Part shown: positions 36,563 through 44,655 of the stretch, one piece after another
Position numbering within the stretch: the first letter of the stretch is position 1
Layout: every line of letters starts with the position of its first letter
NCBI GenBank assembly: GCA_937923405.1
Contig: CALDUY010000002.1
Span: 682,001 to 746,000 of the forward strand
DNA length: 64,000 nucleotides
Source: an uncultured Gemmataceae bacterium
GTDB taxonomy: Bacteria > Planctomycetota > Planctomycetia > Gemmatales > Gemmataceae
Direction: 5' to 3'
Notes under the pieces: model-generated
What the model saw: the letters and a program-made list of their open reading frames with translations, nothing else
What the model was told of the DNA's origin: nothing
Database searches by the model: none
Program-made: the position numbers and the translations under genes

Positions 36563-38227
36563 ATGCGTGGAATCACACGCCTTCGCAAGCTGGGTGGTCT
36601 CGCTCTGGCCGCCACTATCTTTCTACTAACCGGCGATCCCACTGTCGCCTTCGGTCAGAAAGCTACCGATACGCCGAACTATCACGCCGACCCTAGCTTG
36701 AAGCTGTCGCAGGTAAAACCGACTTTGCCGGCTGGACAGAAATTGACGGCCAGTCAGCTTGCTAGCCACCTTGACAAGTTGATCCTTGCTCGACTACAGG
36801 CCGAGCAGGTCGATCCCTCGCCGCGCTGTAGTGACGAGGAGTTTCTCCGCCGCGTTTATCTCGACATAACCGGCAAGATCCCGACCAGTGAAAAGGCCGT
36901 TGCTTTCCTTGACAGCAAGGAACCCAACAAGCGGGCCAAGCTCATCGACGAGTTGTTGGAGAGCAAGGACTACGGCCGACACATGGCGGACATTTGGCAA
37001 GCGCTGTTGCTGCCGCGCGACTCCGACAATCGTCGGCTCATGACCTACTATCCCCATCTGGTTAGTTGGTTGGACGAGAAGTTCAACAAGAACGTGCCCT
37101 GGAACGTCATGACCCGCGAGTTTCTCACGGCCAGCGGCGACGTCGACAAGAATGGTCCAGTGATTTACTGGCTAGCCCAGAACACTCCTGACAAGGTTAC
37201 CGACAATGTTAGCCGCATGTTCCTAGGCATTCAGTTACAGTGCGCTCAGTGCCACAATCACCCCTTCACGGACTGGAAGCAAGATGAATACTGGGGCATG
37301 GCGGCGTTCTTCCTGAACGTGCGACCGACAGGTAATCCCAAGGCAGCGGCCAAGAATAACGAGACAGTCGGCGTCGCCGAGTCACCCAAAGCCAAACGAG
37401 GCAAACGCAACAATCTGCCCGAGTCGGCCAAGATTCTGCCGCCCCGATTCCTTCAGGGAGAACAGGCGAAGTTGCGTCCGACTGACGCGCGGCGTCCGGC
37501 TCTGGCGGAGTGGATGATTAGCCCTAAGAATCCGTTCTTCGGCAAAGCGATGGTCAATCGTCTCTGGGGGCAGTTCTTCGGACGCGGCATCGTCAACCCC
37601 GTGGACGACATGCACGCTGCCAATCCTCCTTCCCATCCAGAGTTGCTCGCCGATTTGGAGCAGCAGTTCATCGCTAATGGCTACGACGTGAAGTATCTCA
37701 TCCGAGCCATCTGCAACAGCGAAACCTACCAGCGCTCGAGCAAACCACATGGCTCGAACGCCGACGTCGGGCCAGAACTATTTGCACGCATGGCGATCAA
37801 GCCGCTCACTCCGGAGCAGCTGTACGACGCCCTGACCCAACTGACCGGCGACGAACGACGGCCTGGCATTCGTAATCGGGCAACGATGCGACCCGGCATC
37901 GGCGGACCACGCGAAGCCTTTGTCGCTTTCTTCTCCGCTGAAGATGGAGCCGATCCCACGGAGTATCACACTGGCATTCCGCAGGTGTTACGGCTGATGA
38001 ATTCGCCACAGTTCAACAGCGGATCGCTAGCTCGCCTAGCTCGCTCAGGGTTATCCCACGAGGAGATCGTCGAGAAACTGTATCTGAGCGTGCTGTCACG
38101 GCGACCCACTGCGGAGGAAAAGGATCGTATAAGTGGCTATATGGCCCGCTCACGCGATTCGCGTGAGGCGATGGCCGGCGTTCTGTGGGCGCTGATGAAC
38201 TCCAGTGAATTTGCTCTGAACCGCTAA
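36563..38227 (+). CDS. DUF1549/DUF1553 domain protein, exported (planctomycete family)
   Basis: 554 aa with GGAAGGAG before the ATG and an N-terminal signal (LALAATIFLLTGDPTVAFGQ). The DUF1549 part (about 65-270) has FLRRVYLDITGKIPTSEKAV and the CAQCHNHPFTDWKQDEYW segment near 226. The DUF1553 part (about 300-550) has RRPALAEWMISPKNPFFGKA, VNRLWGQFFGRGIV, and SRRPTAEEKDRI. CAQCH is a CxxCH c-type haem signature, but in this family a haem role is not established. The gene pairs with DUF1501 78 bp downstream, an almost universal planctomycete arrangement. The pair is thought to act outside the cytoplasm, perhaps in polysaccharide or sulfated-glycan use; the biochemical role is unknown. Confidence 0.93.
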   Translation: MRGITRLRKLGGLALAATIFLLTGDPTVAFGQKATDTPNYHADPSLKLSQVKPTLPAGQKLTASQLASHLDKLILARLQAEQVDPSPRCSDEEFLRRVYLDITGKIPTSEKAVAFLDSKEPNKRAKLIDELLESKDYGRHMADIWQALLLPRDSDNRRLMTYYPHLVSWLDEKFNKNVPWNVMTREFLTASGDVDKNGPVIYWLAQNTPDKVTDNVSRMFLGIQLQCAQCHNHPFTDWKQDEYWGMAAFFLNVRPTGNPKAAAKNNETVGVAESPKAKRGKRNNLPESAKILPPRFLQGEQAKLRPTDARRPALAEWMISPKNPFFGKAMVNRLWGQFFGRGIVNPVDDMHAANPPSHPELLADLEQQFIANGYDVKYLIRAICNSETYQRSSKPHGSNADVGPELFARMAIKPLTPEQLYDALTQLTGDERRPGIRNRATMRPGIGGPREAFVAFFSAEDGADPTEYHTGIPQVLRLMNSPQFNSGSLARLARSGLSHEEIVEKLYLSVLSRRPTAEEKDRISGYMARSRDSREAMAGVLWALMNSSEFALNR

Positions 38228-38305
38228 TTCGCAGATGAGACGAGGAGTTGCTCACGACTCCTCGGACTCTGCCTGCTTCAACAAGGACAAAATAGGAACC
38301 GACTC

Positions 38306-39574
38306 ATGCAGATGCATTCTCTTTCTCGTCGTGAAGCGCTGACGCTCGCTGCTGCTGGTGTGTCGTCGCTATCGTTGTCCGGGTGGTTCAACGTGCTGGC
38401 TCACGGGGCTGCCGCTCAGGGGAACCAAACCAAGTCGTGCATCCTCTTATGGATGGATGGTGGCCCCAGTCATAAGGACACCTTCGATCTGAAGCCGGGC
38501 ACGGCCAACGGTGGACCGTTCCAAGAGATCGAAACCAGCGTGCCGGGCATCAAAATTAGCGAGTACTTCCCCAAGTTCGCTCAGCTGATGCAGCATGCCG
38601 CCATTCTGCGGAGTATGTCCACTGCCGAGGGGGCACATGGCCGAGCCAAGTACAACTTGCACACCGGCTATCGTGAGGGGCAGGGCGGCGTGGTTTATCC
38701 CAGTATCGGTTCGATCGTGGCCAAGGAACTAGGCAGTGAGGCCTTTCCGCTACCCAACTTCGTCAGCATCGGCAACCGCTCCTACGGCTCGGGCTATCTC
38801 GGTACCCGCTACAATCCGTTGGTAGTCAACGATCCCAACCGCGGCGTCGAGAATCTCCGCGCCATGGTGAGCGGCTCGGCGTTCGATGACCGCGTCGATC
38901 TGCTCGAACAGATGGAACAAGCGTTTTATCGCGACTACCAGTCCGGCGCTGCCACCGCTCATCACACTACGTATCAGCGAGCCGTCACCCTGATGCGTTC
39001 CAAAGAGGCCAAAGCCTTCGACATCTCTGCCGAGCCGGCGTCGGTCAAATCGGCCTACGGCGAGACGCGCTTTGGCCAGGGGTGCTTGCTGGCGCGTCGC
39101 CTGATTGAAGCGGGAGTCAAGTTCGTCGAAGTCGGCCTAGGCGGTTGGGACACGCACCAGAACAACTTCGATCGCGTCAAGAGCTTGTCGCAGCAGGTCG
39201 ACCCGGCGATGTCGGCGTTGATCCGCGATCTGCGCGAGCGTGGGCTGCTCGACTCGACATTGATTATCTGGATGGGCGAATTTGGCCGCACCCCTCGCAT
39301 TAACACCCGAGGTGACAAACCGGGACGCGATCACTACCCGCGAGCCTGGAGTAGCTTGCTGATCGGCGGCGGCATCCGCGCTGGGCAAGTCGTTGGCCGT
39401 ACTGACAAGGAGGGGGCGACCGTGCTGGATCGTCCGATCAGTGCGGGCGATTTCTTGGCCACCGTCTGCACCATCCTGGGCATCAATTTCAACAAGCAGT
39501 ACACCACCGCTAGCAATCGTCCGATTCGCCTCGTCGACAAGGGGGCGAAGGTGGTTCGCGAGGTGCTCGGCTAG
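38306..39574 (+). CDS. DUF1501 domain protein (sulfatase-like fold), Tat-type signal
   Basis: 422 aa; AGGAACC precedes the ATG. The N-terminus SLSRREALTLAAAGVSSLSL has a twin-arginine-like SRRE motif before a hydrophobic core, so export by Tat is likely. Characteristic DUF1501 segments: SCILLWMDGGPSHKDTFDLK, AAILRSMST, GGWDTHQNNF, IIWMGEFGRTPRIN, and GRDHYPRAWS. The fold is related to alkaline phosphatase/sulfatase, but no formylglycine CxPxR motif is seen. It follows the DUF1549 gene, with which it nearly always occurs, so the two probably work together. Confidence 0.94.
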   Translation: MQMHSLSRREALTLAAAGVSSLSLSGWFNVLAHGAAAQGNQTKSCILLWMDGGPSHKDTFDLKPGTANGGPFQEIETSVPGIKISEYFPKFAQLMQHAAILRSMSTAEGAHGRAKYNLHTGYREGQGGVVYPSIGSIVAKELGSEAFPLPNFVSIGNRSYGSGYLGTRYNPLVVNDPNRGVENLRAMVSGSAFDDRVDLLEQMEQAFYRDYQSGAATAHHTTYQRAVTLMRSKEAKAFDISAEPASVKSAYGETRFGQGCLLARRLIEAGVKFVEVGLGGWDTHQNNFDRVKSLSQQVDPAMSALIRDLRERGLLDSTLIIWMGEFGRTPRINTRGDKPGRDHYPRAWSSLLIGGGIRAGQVVGRTDKEGATVLDRPISAGDFLATVCTILGINFNKQYTTASNRPIRLVDKGAKVVREVLG

Positions 39575-39585
39575 TGGTTGATGGC

Positions 39586-39700
39586 TGCTGAATTGTGGGG
39601 TGGCTCAGAAACCGTCTTCTCATGAGCGGAAGGCGTTAGCCCTCCGTGCTTCGTGACACCACGGAGGACTTACGTCCTCCGTTCGGAAGTGCTTTCCGCC
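39586..39700. repeat. Palindromic repeat of the GGAGGAC family
   Basis: Contains CGGAGGACTTACGTCCTCCG (39662-39681), a near-perfect palindrome, within a segment (ctgaattgt...cctccgtgcttcg...cggaagtgctt) that matches 49283-49405 in order and spacing. Non-coding, dispersed element. Confidence 0.65.
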
Positions 39701-39800
39701 GGTAGCCGCAGGCTTTAGCCTGCGCAAGAGTACCGGTAGCCGCAGGCTGAAGCCTGCGCAAGACCTTCAGAGGATCGCAGGCTAAGCTTGCGACTACCGG
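39701..39800. repeat. Cluster of three GCAGGCT...AGCCTGC palindromes
   Basis: GCAGGCTTTAGCCTGC (39708-39723), GCAGGCTGAAGCCTGC (39742-39757) and a decayed copy (39777-39791) are each preceded or followed by ccggtagcc or gactaccgg. They are the same core palindrome as in the MITE-like elements at 21688 and 29723, but without the AAATGGTGTAGC ends. Confidence 0.7.
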
Positions 39801-39852
39801 TTCGGTTTTGGTAGCCGGTTAAATCTTCCTTCGACCGATACAGCAAATTCAC

Positions 39853-39916
39853 GGGTGTCTCGCTATTGGATCCTCCCCCTCCACCGCGGTGGCGAAGATC
39901 CAACAACGAGACACCT
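39853..39916 (-). terminator. Long hairpin downstream of the 39932-41149 gene
   Basis: Arms of about 20 bp with two mismatches (GGTGTCTCGCTATTGGATC against the complement of GATCCAACAACGAGACACC), enclosing a second perfect palindrome CCACCGCGGTGG (39881-39892). It starts 16 bp past the minus-strand stop. No strong T-run, so factor-dependent termination or RNA stabilisation is possible. Confidence 0.5.
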
Positions 39917-39931
39917 GTTTTGATTTCTGGC

Positions 39932-41149
39932 TCAGACCTTCTTCCAACCCGGGGGCAACGGAATCATCAGTTCTGGCGGACAGAACGAACGATCGAAGAC
40001 CCGAGCATAGTAGATGAGTAGCCCATGCACGGCGTGATACATACCGCCGCCGTCAATCGCTGCTCCTTGAAGATCGAGAATTTGTAGACACAGAGCGCTG
40101 ACGGCTTCCTGCACCCACGATTGCCGCAGTTCCTCATCGGACATCGCAAGCGCCAACCACTCCAGGATATGGCCCGTGGTGTTGATGCGCAAGTTCTTGT
40201 CTTTCTCGTCGCCTTTGCCCTGGAAAAACTTGGTGGAGAAAGTACCGTCTGGGTTTTTGTACTCCCTAGCCAAGTTGATGTACTTTTTGGTCTTGTCGGC
40301 GACATCCTGCCAGACGCCCTCAGTCCTTCCGCCACGTATCAGATGCAGGTGATACGCCCAGGTCAAACCGAACAGACGATGGGTTCCACCACAAGCCGCC
40401 GTCTCGACAGGCTGGTTCAGTTCGTAGCGAACGATGTCGTCGAAGGTGATTTTTTCGTGGTTGGGATTGGTCCACTCAGCCTTGAGACCATTGGTCGTAC
40501 TCTTCGATTTGAAGTCTAGATGATCCATGTACTGAGCAATGATGATAATGGTCCAGCTCAGTTCCTGGTTCTTGAGCAAACTGGCATTAGCATGACTGAA
40601 CTTGGCGAAATCGAGGAAGGTGTATTCCTTTCCTCGAATGAGGAACTTGCGATCGTGAGGCATGCTCCATTGCGCCATTTCTGCAATAAACTGATCCTGA
40701 TGGCCCTGGCCTAGCCCATCCTGGGTCGAGACCACTTCCACTCCCAGCAGATTGGGACGAAAGACTAAGCCTTTTAGATTGCCGCCGTTGCAGATGTGAT
40801 CGATGGCCCGAATCCGTTCATTCGTCTTCGGGTCGGTCAGCTCAATGCCTGGACCGAGGCCGAGAATGCCGTGAAAGATCGTCCAGAATCCGTTGTTGAA
40901 GGTCAACTGACGGGCACGGATGTTGTTCACCGCGGCTTCGATGCGCTCCTTGATGCCGCGCGGTACTTCCGGTAGCGGTTTCGTCGGGTCGGTGTCCGGG
41001 TTGGCGAACTCCGGAAAGGCCACAGCGTCTTTCTTGATCGCTGAGCCGGTTTCTTCTCCCTCCAGCGACAAGGGGTCGATCGGCGCACAGGACAGACCGA
41101 CCGCGACCACCGCTAAGAGGGGCAGGCAGAACCATTGGCATACACGCAT
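39932..41149 (-). CDS. Secreted lipoprotein-like protein of unknown function (HTTM operon)
   Basis: 405 aa. MRVCQWFCLPLLAVVAVGLSC looks like a lipoprotein signal with Cys at 21. The mature protein is helical with Trp/His-rich segments such as FWTIFHGILGLGPG, LSWTIIIIAQYMDHL, GGTHRLFGLTWAYHLH, and GGGMYHAVHGLLIYYARVF. These look like an alpha-toroid, as in terpene-cyclase or glycosidase-like folds, but I see no catalytic motif. The start is 3 bases after the HTTM stop, so it is the third gene of a three-gene operon. A conserved planctomycete family without known function. Confidence 0.75.
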   Translation of the reverse strand: MRVCQWFCLPLLAVVAVGLSCAPIDPLSLEGEETGSAIKKDAVAFPEFANPDTDPTKPLPEVPRGIKERIEAAVNNIRARQLTFNNGFWTIFHGILGLGPGIELTDPKTNERIRAIDHICNGGNLKGLVFRPNLLGVEVVSTQDGLGQGHQDQFIAEMAQWSMPHDRKFLIRGKEYTFLDFAKFSHANASLLKNQELSWTIIIIAQYMDHLDFKSKSTTNGLKAEWTNPNHEKITFDDIVRYELNQPVETAACGGTHRLFGLTWAYHLHLIRGGRTEGVWQDVADKTKKYINLAREYKNPDGTFSTKFFQGKGDEKDKNLRINTTGHILEWLALAMSDEELRQSWVQEAVSALCLQILDLQGAAIDGGGMYHAVHGLLIYYARVFDRSFCPPELMIPLPPGWKKV

Positions 41150-41152
41150 GAT

Positions 41153-42280
41153 CTAGCGCCCTCTCGATGTCTGATAAGCCTCAGTTTGTGATGCTGTCCA
41201 GGTCGATTCACGGGAGTTGGGAAGCAACTCGGCAACTCGTCGCAGTGAGGAGATTTGGCTTAATCCTTGACCGATTTTTCCCCATTCCGTGGCGGAAATA
41301 TAACTCAAACAGCCGATCAGCAGTGCCGGTCCCATGTTCGGAATGCGGTACAGGGTAGCGAGGCCGATCCAACCGACGACTGCGCCGCCGAGCAACAGCA
41401 GTCGCCACCATCCGCTGCGCCAGGCAAACGTCGGAAAGAAGATCTGCCAGGCGATCGTGGCGTAGGCCATCACGTTGAGCTGGGCGATGAACCAGTCGCC
41501 ATCTCTGGCTCGGGCGCGGAGACTCTCCATCGTAGTGCTTAGCGGTGTGTAGAGGTTGTACCAGTGAGCCACTCCGGACCACCATTCGGCGATTTGCAAC
41601 TTCGTCAGCCCCGTGGTCACGAGGATCACGGCCAGATGCACTTGAATGAGCCGAAGAGCGAGTGTGGCCGCCTCACTAGCTCGCGACGAAGAGTCGGAGG
41701 GGTGGAACCACCGCCAGCCGACGATCCAGTCGCCTGAGCCGAGTACTCGCTGCAGCGGATTCCAGCCGCGCCGCCACTGACCCAATAGTAGATAACCCAC
41801 TGCCAGGTACAACGTCAGCATCAGCAACAGCGGATCGGCCTCCATGTCGAAGACAGGCGAGGCGGTAAACGATACGACGATCAGCCACGCTGCGATTGCC
41901 GTGAGTCGGGCTGCCACGCCTAGCGTGAACAATACCAGTACTGCGATGGATCCCCAGTAGAACGCTAGCAAGGCGGCTGGATTGGCCCCAATGGGATATA
42001 AAAGAGACCAACTATCTCTGGTAATTGGTTTGGGAATCGTCTGTTGGTTCAGCTTGGCGGCTTGTACGAAAGCTTGCCGATCGAACCATCCTTGCAGGCC
42101 AAACAAAGCATCGACTTGTCCGGCCAAGGGTAGCAGCCAAGCCAGCAACAGAAGACCGGTCAGAAAGCGGATCAGGTGCAAGCCAAACGGATCGCTCGGT
42201 GCGAACCAGAACCGCGACCATCCCGAAAAGAAACCGGCCTGTTCCTCGGCAGCCTCCGGGTGAGTCGTCGGGGGTTTCAT
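41153..42280 (-). CDS. HTTM-domain membrane protein (vitamin K-dependent carboxylase-like)
   Basis: 375 aa with several membrane helices. The opening FWFAPSDPFGLHLIRFLTGL LLL is the HTTM signature (an aromatic segment and a conserved Arg in the first helix), and later helices include ALLAFYWGSIAVLVLFTLGV. HTTM is the membrane domain of gamma-glutamyl carboxylase; bacterial forms are mostly uncharacterised and lack the C-terminal carboxylase part. Here no such part is present. The ATG overlaps the upstream gene's stop (ATGA), and the next gene follows after 3 bp, so all three are coexpressed. Confidence 0.88.
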   Translation of the reverse strand: MKPPTTHPEAAEEQAGFFSGWSRFWFAPSDPFGLHLIRFLTGLLLLAWLLPLAGQVDALFGLQGWFDRQAFVQAAKLNQQTIPKPITRDSWSLLYPIGANPAALLAFYWGSIAVLVLFTLGVAARLTAIAAWLIVVSFTASPVFDMEADPLLLMLTLYLAVGYLLLGQWRRGWNPLQRVLGSGDWIVGWRWFHPSDSSSRASEAATLALRLIQVHLAVILVTTGLTKLQIAEWWSGVAHWYNLYTPLSTTMESLRARARDGDWFIAQLNVMAYATIAWQIFFPTFAWRSGWWRLLLLGGAVVGWIGLATLYRIPNMGPALLIGCLSYISATEWGKIGQGLSQISSLRRVAELLPNSRESTWTASQTEAYQTSRGR

Positions 42281-43032
42281 GGCGTCAGTCTCCCATACGA
42301 ACTGCGAATCTCAGTCGTGTCTAGTTGGAGTTCCCTCTCCTGAAGGATTTGTGGGTCGACGGGCATGCGGTGATAGCGATCGACGTCGGCACTTTCAGCA
42401 CCATGTGCCCGACACAGATAGCGTACTAACGAACGCAAGACGATCAGCGACCAGGAAGAGGGGCGGAACGTCGGTCGATCTCGTGGAATGTCATTCTCGT
42501 CCATTTCCACTAACACATTGGTCCGATCTAGTTGGTTCCAATCCCAGACGGTAATCGTCGGAGCCACTGCGCCAGGAGCAGCGACTTTTTCAGTCATGCT
42601 CGGTCGAACTGTTTCATCCTCAGTTAGCCAGTTTACCAAGGCTGTCTGTCGATTCTGCACTGCGGCTGAGGCTTGTGGGTCCGGAAAACGCAGAGATTTC
42701 ACGGAAATTCCATTCTTGTCGTACAGTTCGATCTTCAAGTACGCTTCGGGACCGCCCGGACGGTTACTCCGAAAATGTGAGGTGTGCGATTGTTTGATCG
42801 CTCGTAGATACGCCGCTGGACCTTTCTCCAGGACCATGCTAACCAGATGAGGCGGAGGTACCGGTTCAACCACCGGATTGCCGTCTCGATCACGTCCTGG
42901 CCAAGGACCACTTGGCGCAGACATGGCATTAAGGACCACACTGCCCAGATGGAACACGACCAGTAAACTTCCCACGAGCACCACCCAGCGTGGGAGGGGA
43001 GGCTGAACGACGCGAGGCTTTGGTGAAGTCAT
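42277..43032 (-). CDS. Membrane-anchored partner protein of HTTM, unknown function
   Basis: 251 aa. A single hydrophobic helix near the N-terminus (WVVLVGSLLVVFHLGSVVLN) anchors a soluble domain outside the cytoplasm. That domain has strand-like segments (AYLKIELYDKNGISVKSLRF) and a C-terminal WSLIVLRSLVRYLCRAHG helix. I do not recognise a named domain. It overlaps the HTTM gene by 4 bp and starts the operon; in planctomycetes such a gene commonly precedes HTTM, so joint function is likely. Confidence 0.75.
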   Translation of the reverse strand: MTSPKPRVVQPPLPRWVVLVGSLLVVFHLGSVVLNAMSAPSGPWPGRDRDGNPVVEPVPPPHLVSMVLEKGPAAYLRAIKQSHTSHFRSNRPGGPEAYLKIELYDKNGISVKSLRFPDPQASAAVQNRQTALVNWLTEDETVRPSMTEKVAAPGAVAPTITVWDWNQLDRTNVLVEMDENDIPRDRPTFRPSSWSLIVLRSLVRYLCRAHGAESADVDRYHRMPVDPQILQERELQLDTTEIRSSYGRLTP

Positions 43033-43210
43033 TGTGCGAGAATCTCGACAGAAGAACTCACGGTCGAGCGAGTCTCAACTCGTCTCTACAGCGAGGATAC
43101 CAGTTCTTTGGAATTCCGTCCCACAATCCCCGCAAACTTCCTGAATTCTCTTGCTTGCCGAGTCACTGTATTCGCCAGAAGTGAAAAAGTTTCTCAAACC
43201 GTTGACGGTT

Positions 43211-44542
43211 TCAGCGGCCTCCAAGGAGTAATCCCACCAGCACCAACAGCGATAGCACTCCTAAAGCGATCGCAACGGCCGCGGCAACGGCCAAACCAAG
43301 TGGTCGCTCTTCGCGGGATCGGGTCCGCACGATGATAGGTGTTGCAGAAAAAAGATCTGAAATATCTTCTATTGAGGTCTCGTTGGTGGGCGGTGAGGTG
43401 AACAAATCTACTTCGGACGAACCGGGCTTTTCGGTTGGCTCTGCCTGAGGCGTCTGTTTGAGCGGAGAAGGGGTAGAAGTAACTTGAGGACAATACGGCT
43501 TCAATGCCTTGATCAGTTCGTCAGGATTGGCAAAACGAGCTTCGGGTTTTTTGGCCATCAACCGATCTAGGATCGCGACAACGTCGGCAGGCACATCGGA
43601 GCGAAACTCGGACAGTGGGCGCGGGCGTTCCGTGGCATGACGGATGATCTTGTCCATCGCGTTGCCGCCTGGAAAGGGAACCTGACCGGTTAGCAAGAAA
43701 TAGAAAGTACACCCGAGGCTATACAGATCGCTGCGAATGTCGGCAGCGTGTAGGTCGCGCGATTGCTCGGGCGAAAGGTAATCTGGAGTGCCCATGACGC
43801 TGTTGTCGCGGGTGAGGATCGTCGCCGACCCAGGCGACGCCGAGGCTCCCACGGGAGCGGCAATTCGCGCCAACCCAAAATCGCTGACTTTGACCACGCC
43901 GGGCTCACTGACCGTCCCTCGTGCTTGGATCAGGATATTAGCGGGTTTAATATCCCGATGCACCATGCCCAAGCGATGAGCGAAATCTAACCCTTGGGCG
44001 GCCTGCCGGATGTAGTCGCAGGCCAGTCCCACTTTCAACGGTCCATTCAGGCGAACCAACTGATCGAGATTCGGACCATCCACAAATTCTAGCACGAGAA
44101 AATGGCGGCCATCCACGATGTTGGCATCATAAGCCGTCACGATGTTGGGATGAACCAGTGCGGCGACGGCACGAATTTCGTGCAAGAACAACTGGATTGC
44201 CCGCTCTGTAGTCAACACCGTGTTGGCCAGAACCTTCAGCGCCACGAGACGCTTCATGCTGCAGTGTTCCGCCTTATACACCTTCCCCATGCCGCCTTTG
44301 CCCAGCGCGTCGAGGATGCGATAGGAGCCGAGAAAATAACCATCTTCCTTACCTGCCAGCAACCGCTCTGTCTGATAACGAGTGATGATCGCGCGTTCGA
44401 CCAGCAAGCGAGCAAACGGTTTAGCGCGTTGTATCTCGGGATGCAGCTCCTTGACAGTGCGTAACATGTCTGGACTGAGCAATCCACTATTGCTCAACAC
44501 TATCAAGAACGAGGTTCGATCCATCTCGGGTGTGGGCGGCAT
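43211..44542 (-). CDS. Membrane Ser/Thr protein kinase
   Basis: 443 aa. The N-terminal helical region (LSNSGLLSPDMLRTVKELHP and LLVERAIITRYQTERLLAGK) is the planctomycete kinase leader, also seen in the kinase at 60764. Kinase domain about 73-350: GKGGMGKVY loop, K103, HRDIKPAN (196-203), DFGLA (221-225), and SPEQS. All catalytic residues are intact. A linker rich in Pro/Thr/Ser leads to one C-terminal membrane helix (LAVAAAVAIALGVLSLLVLV, about 415-440) with almost no extracytoplasmic part. It may therefore sense through its N-terminal region or through partners. A start at M7 (44524) is also possible. Confidence 0.92.
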   Translation of the reverse strand: MPPTPEMDRTSFLIVLSNSGLLSPDMLRTVKELHPEIQRAKPFARLLVERAIITRYQTERLLAGKEDGYFLGSYRILDALGKGGMGKVYKAEHCSMKRLVALKVLANTVLTTERAIQLFLHEIRAVAALVHPNIVTAYDANIVDGRHFLVLEFVDGPNLDQLVRLNGPLKVGLACDYIRQAAQGLDFAHRLGMVHRDIKPANILIQARGTVSEPGVVKVSDFGLARIAAPVGASASPGSATILTRDNSVMGTPDYLSPEQSRDLHAADIRSDLYSLGCTFYFLLTGQVPFPGGNAMDKIIRHATERPRPLSEFRSDVPADVVAILDRLMAKKPEARFANPDELIKALKPYCPQVTSTPSPLKQTPQAEPTEKPGSSEVDLFTSPPTNETSIEDISDLFSATPIIVRTRSREERPLGLAVAAAVAIALGVLSLLVLVGLLLGGR

Positions 44543-44655
44543 TGGTCATTCGCCAAGTTGCGAGTCGGCGAAGTTCTCCTCGACAACAGCGTTTAGGAGT
44601 CGGATTGATCCTATAGTAGCATGCCCACCGGTGGAAATGGCCAGCAAAAAGCTCT

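Noticed and set aside
37230-37260. CxxCH (CAQCH) in the DUF1549 protein as a c-type haem site
   Set aside because: The motif is conserved in this family, but haem attachment is not established and no cytochrome c domain surrounds it; noted but not called.
39701-39800. Regular palindromes suggestive of a CRISPR array
   Set aside because: Units are palindromic, irregularly spaced, decay along the array and recur singly elsewhere; no cas genes in the window.
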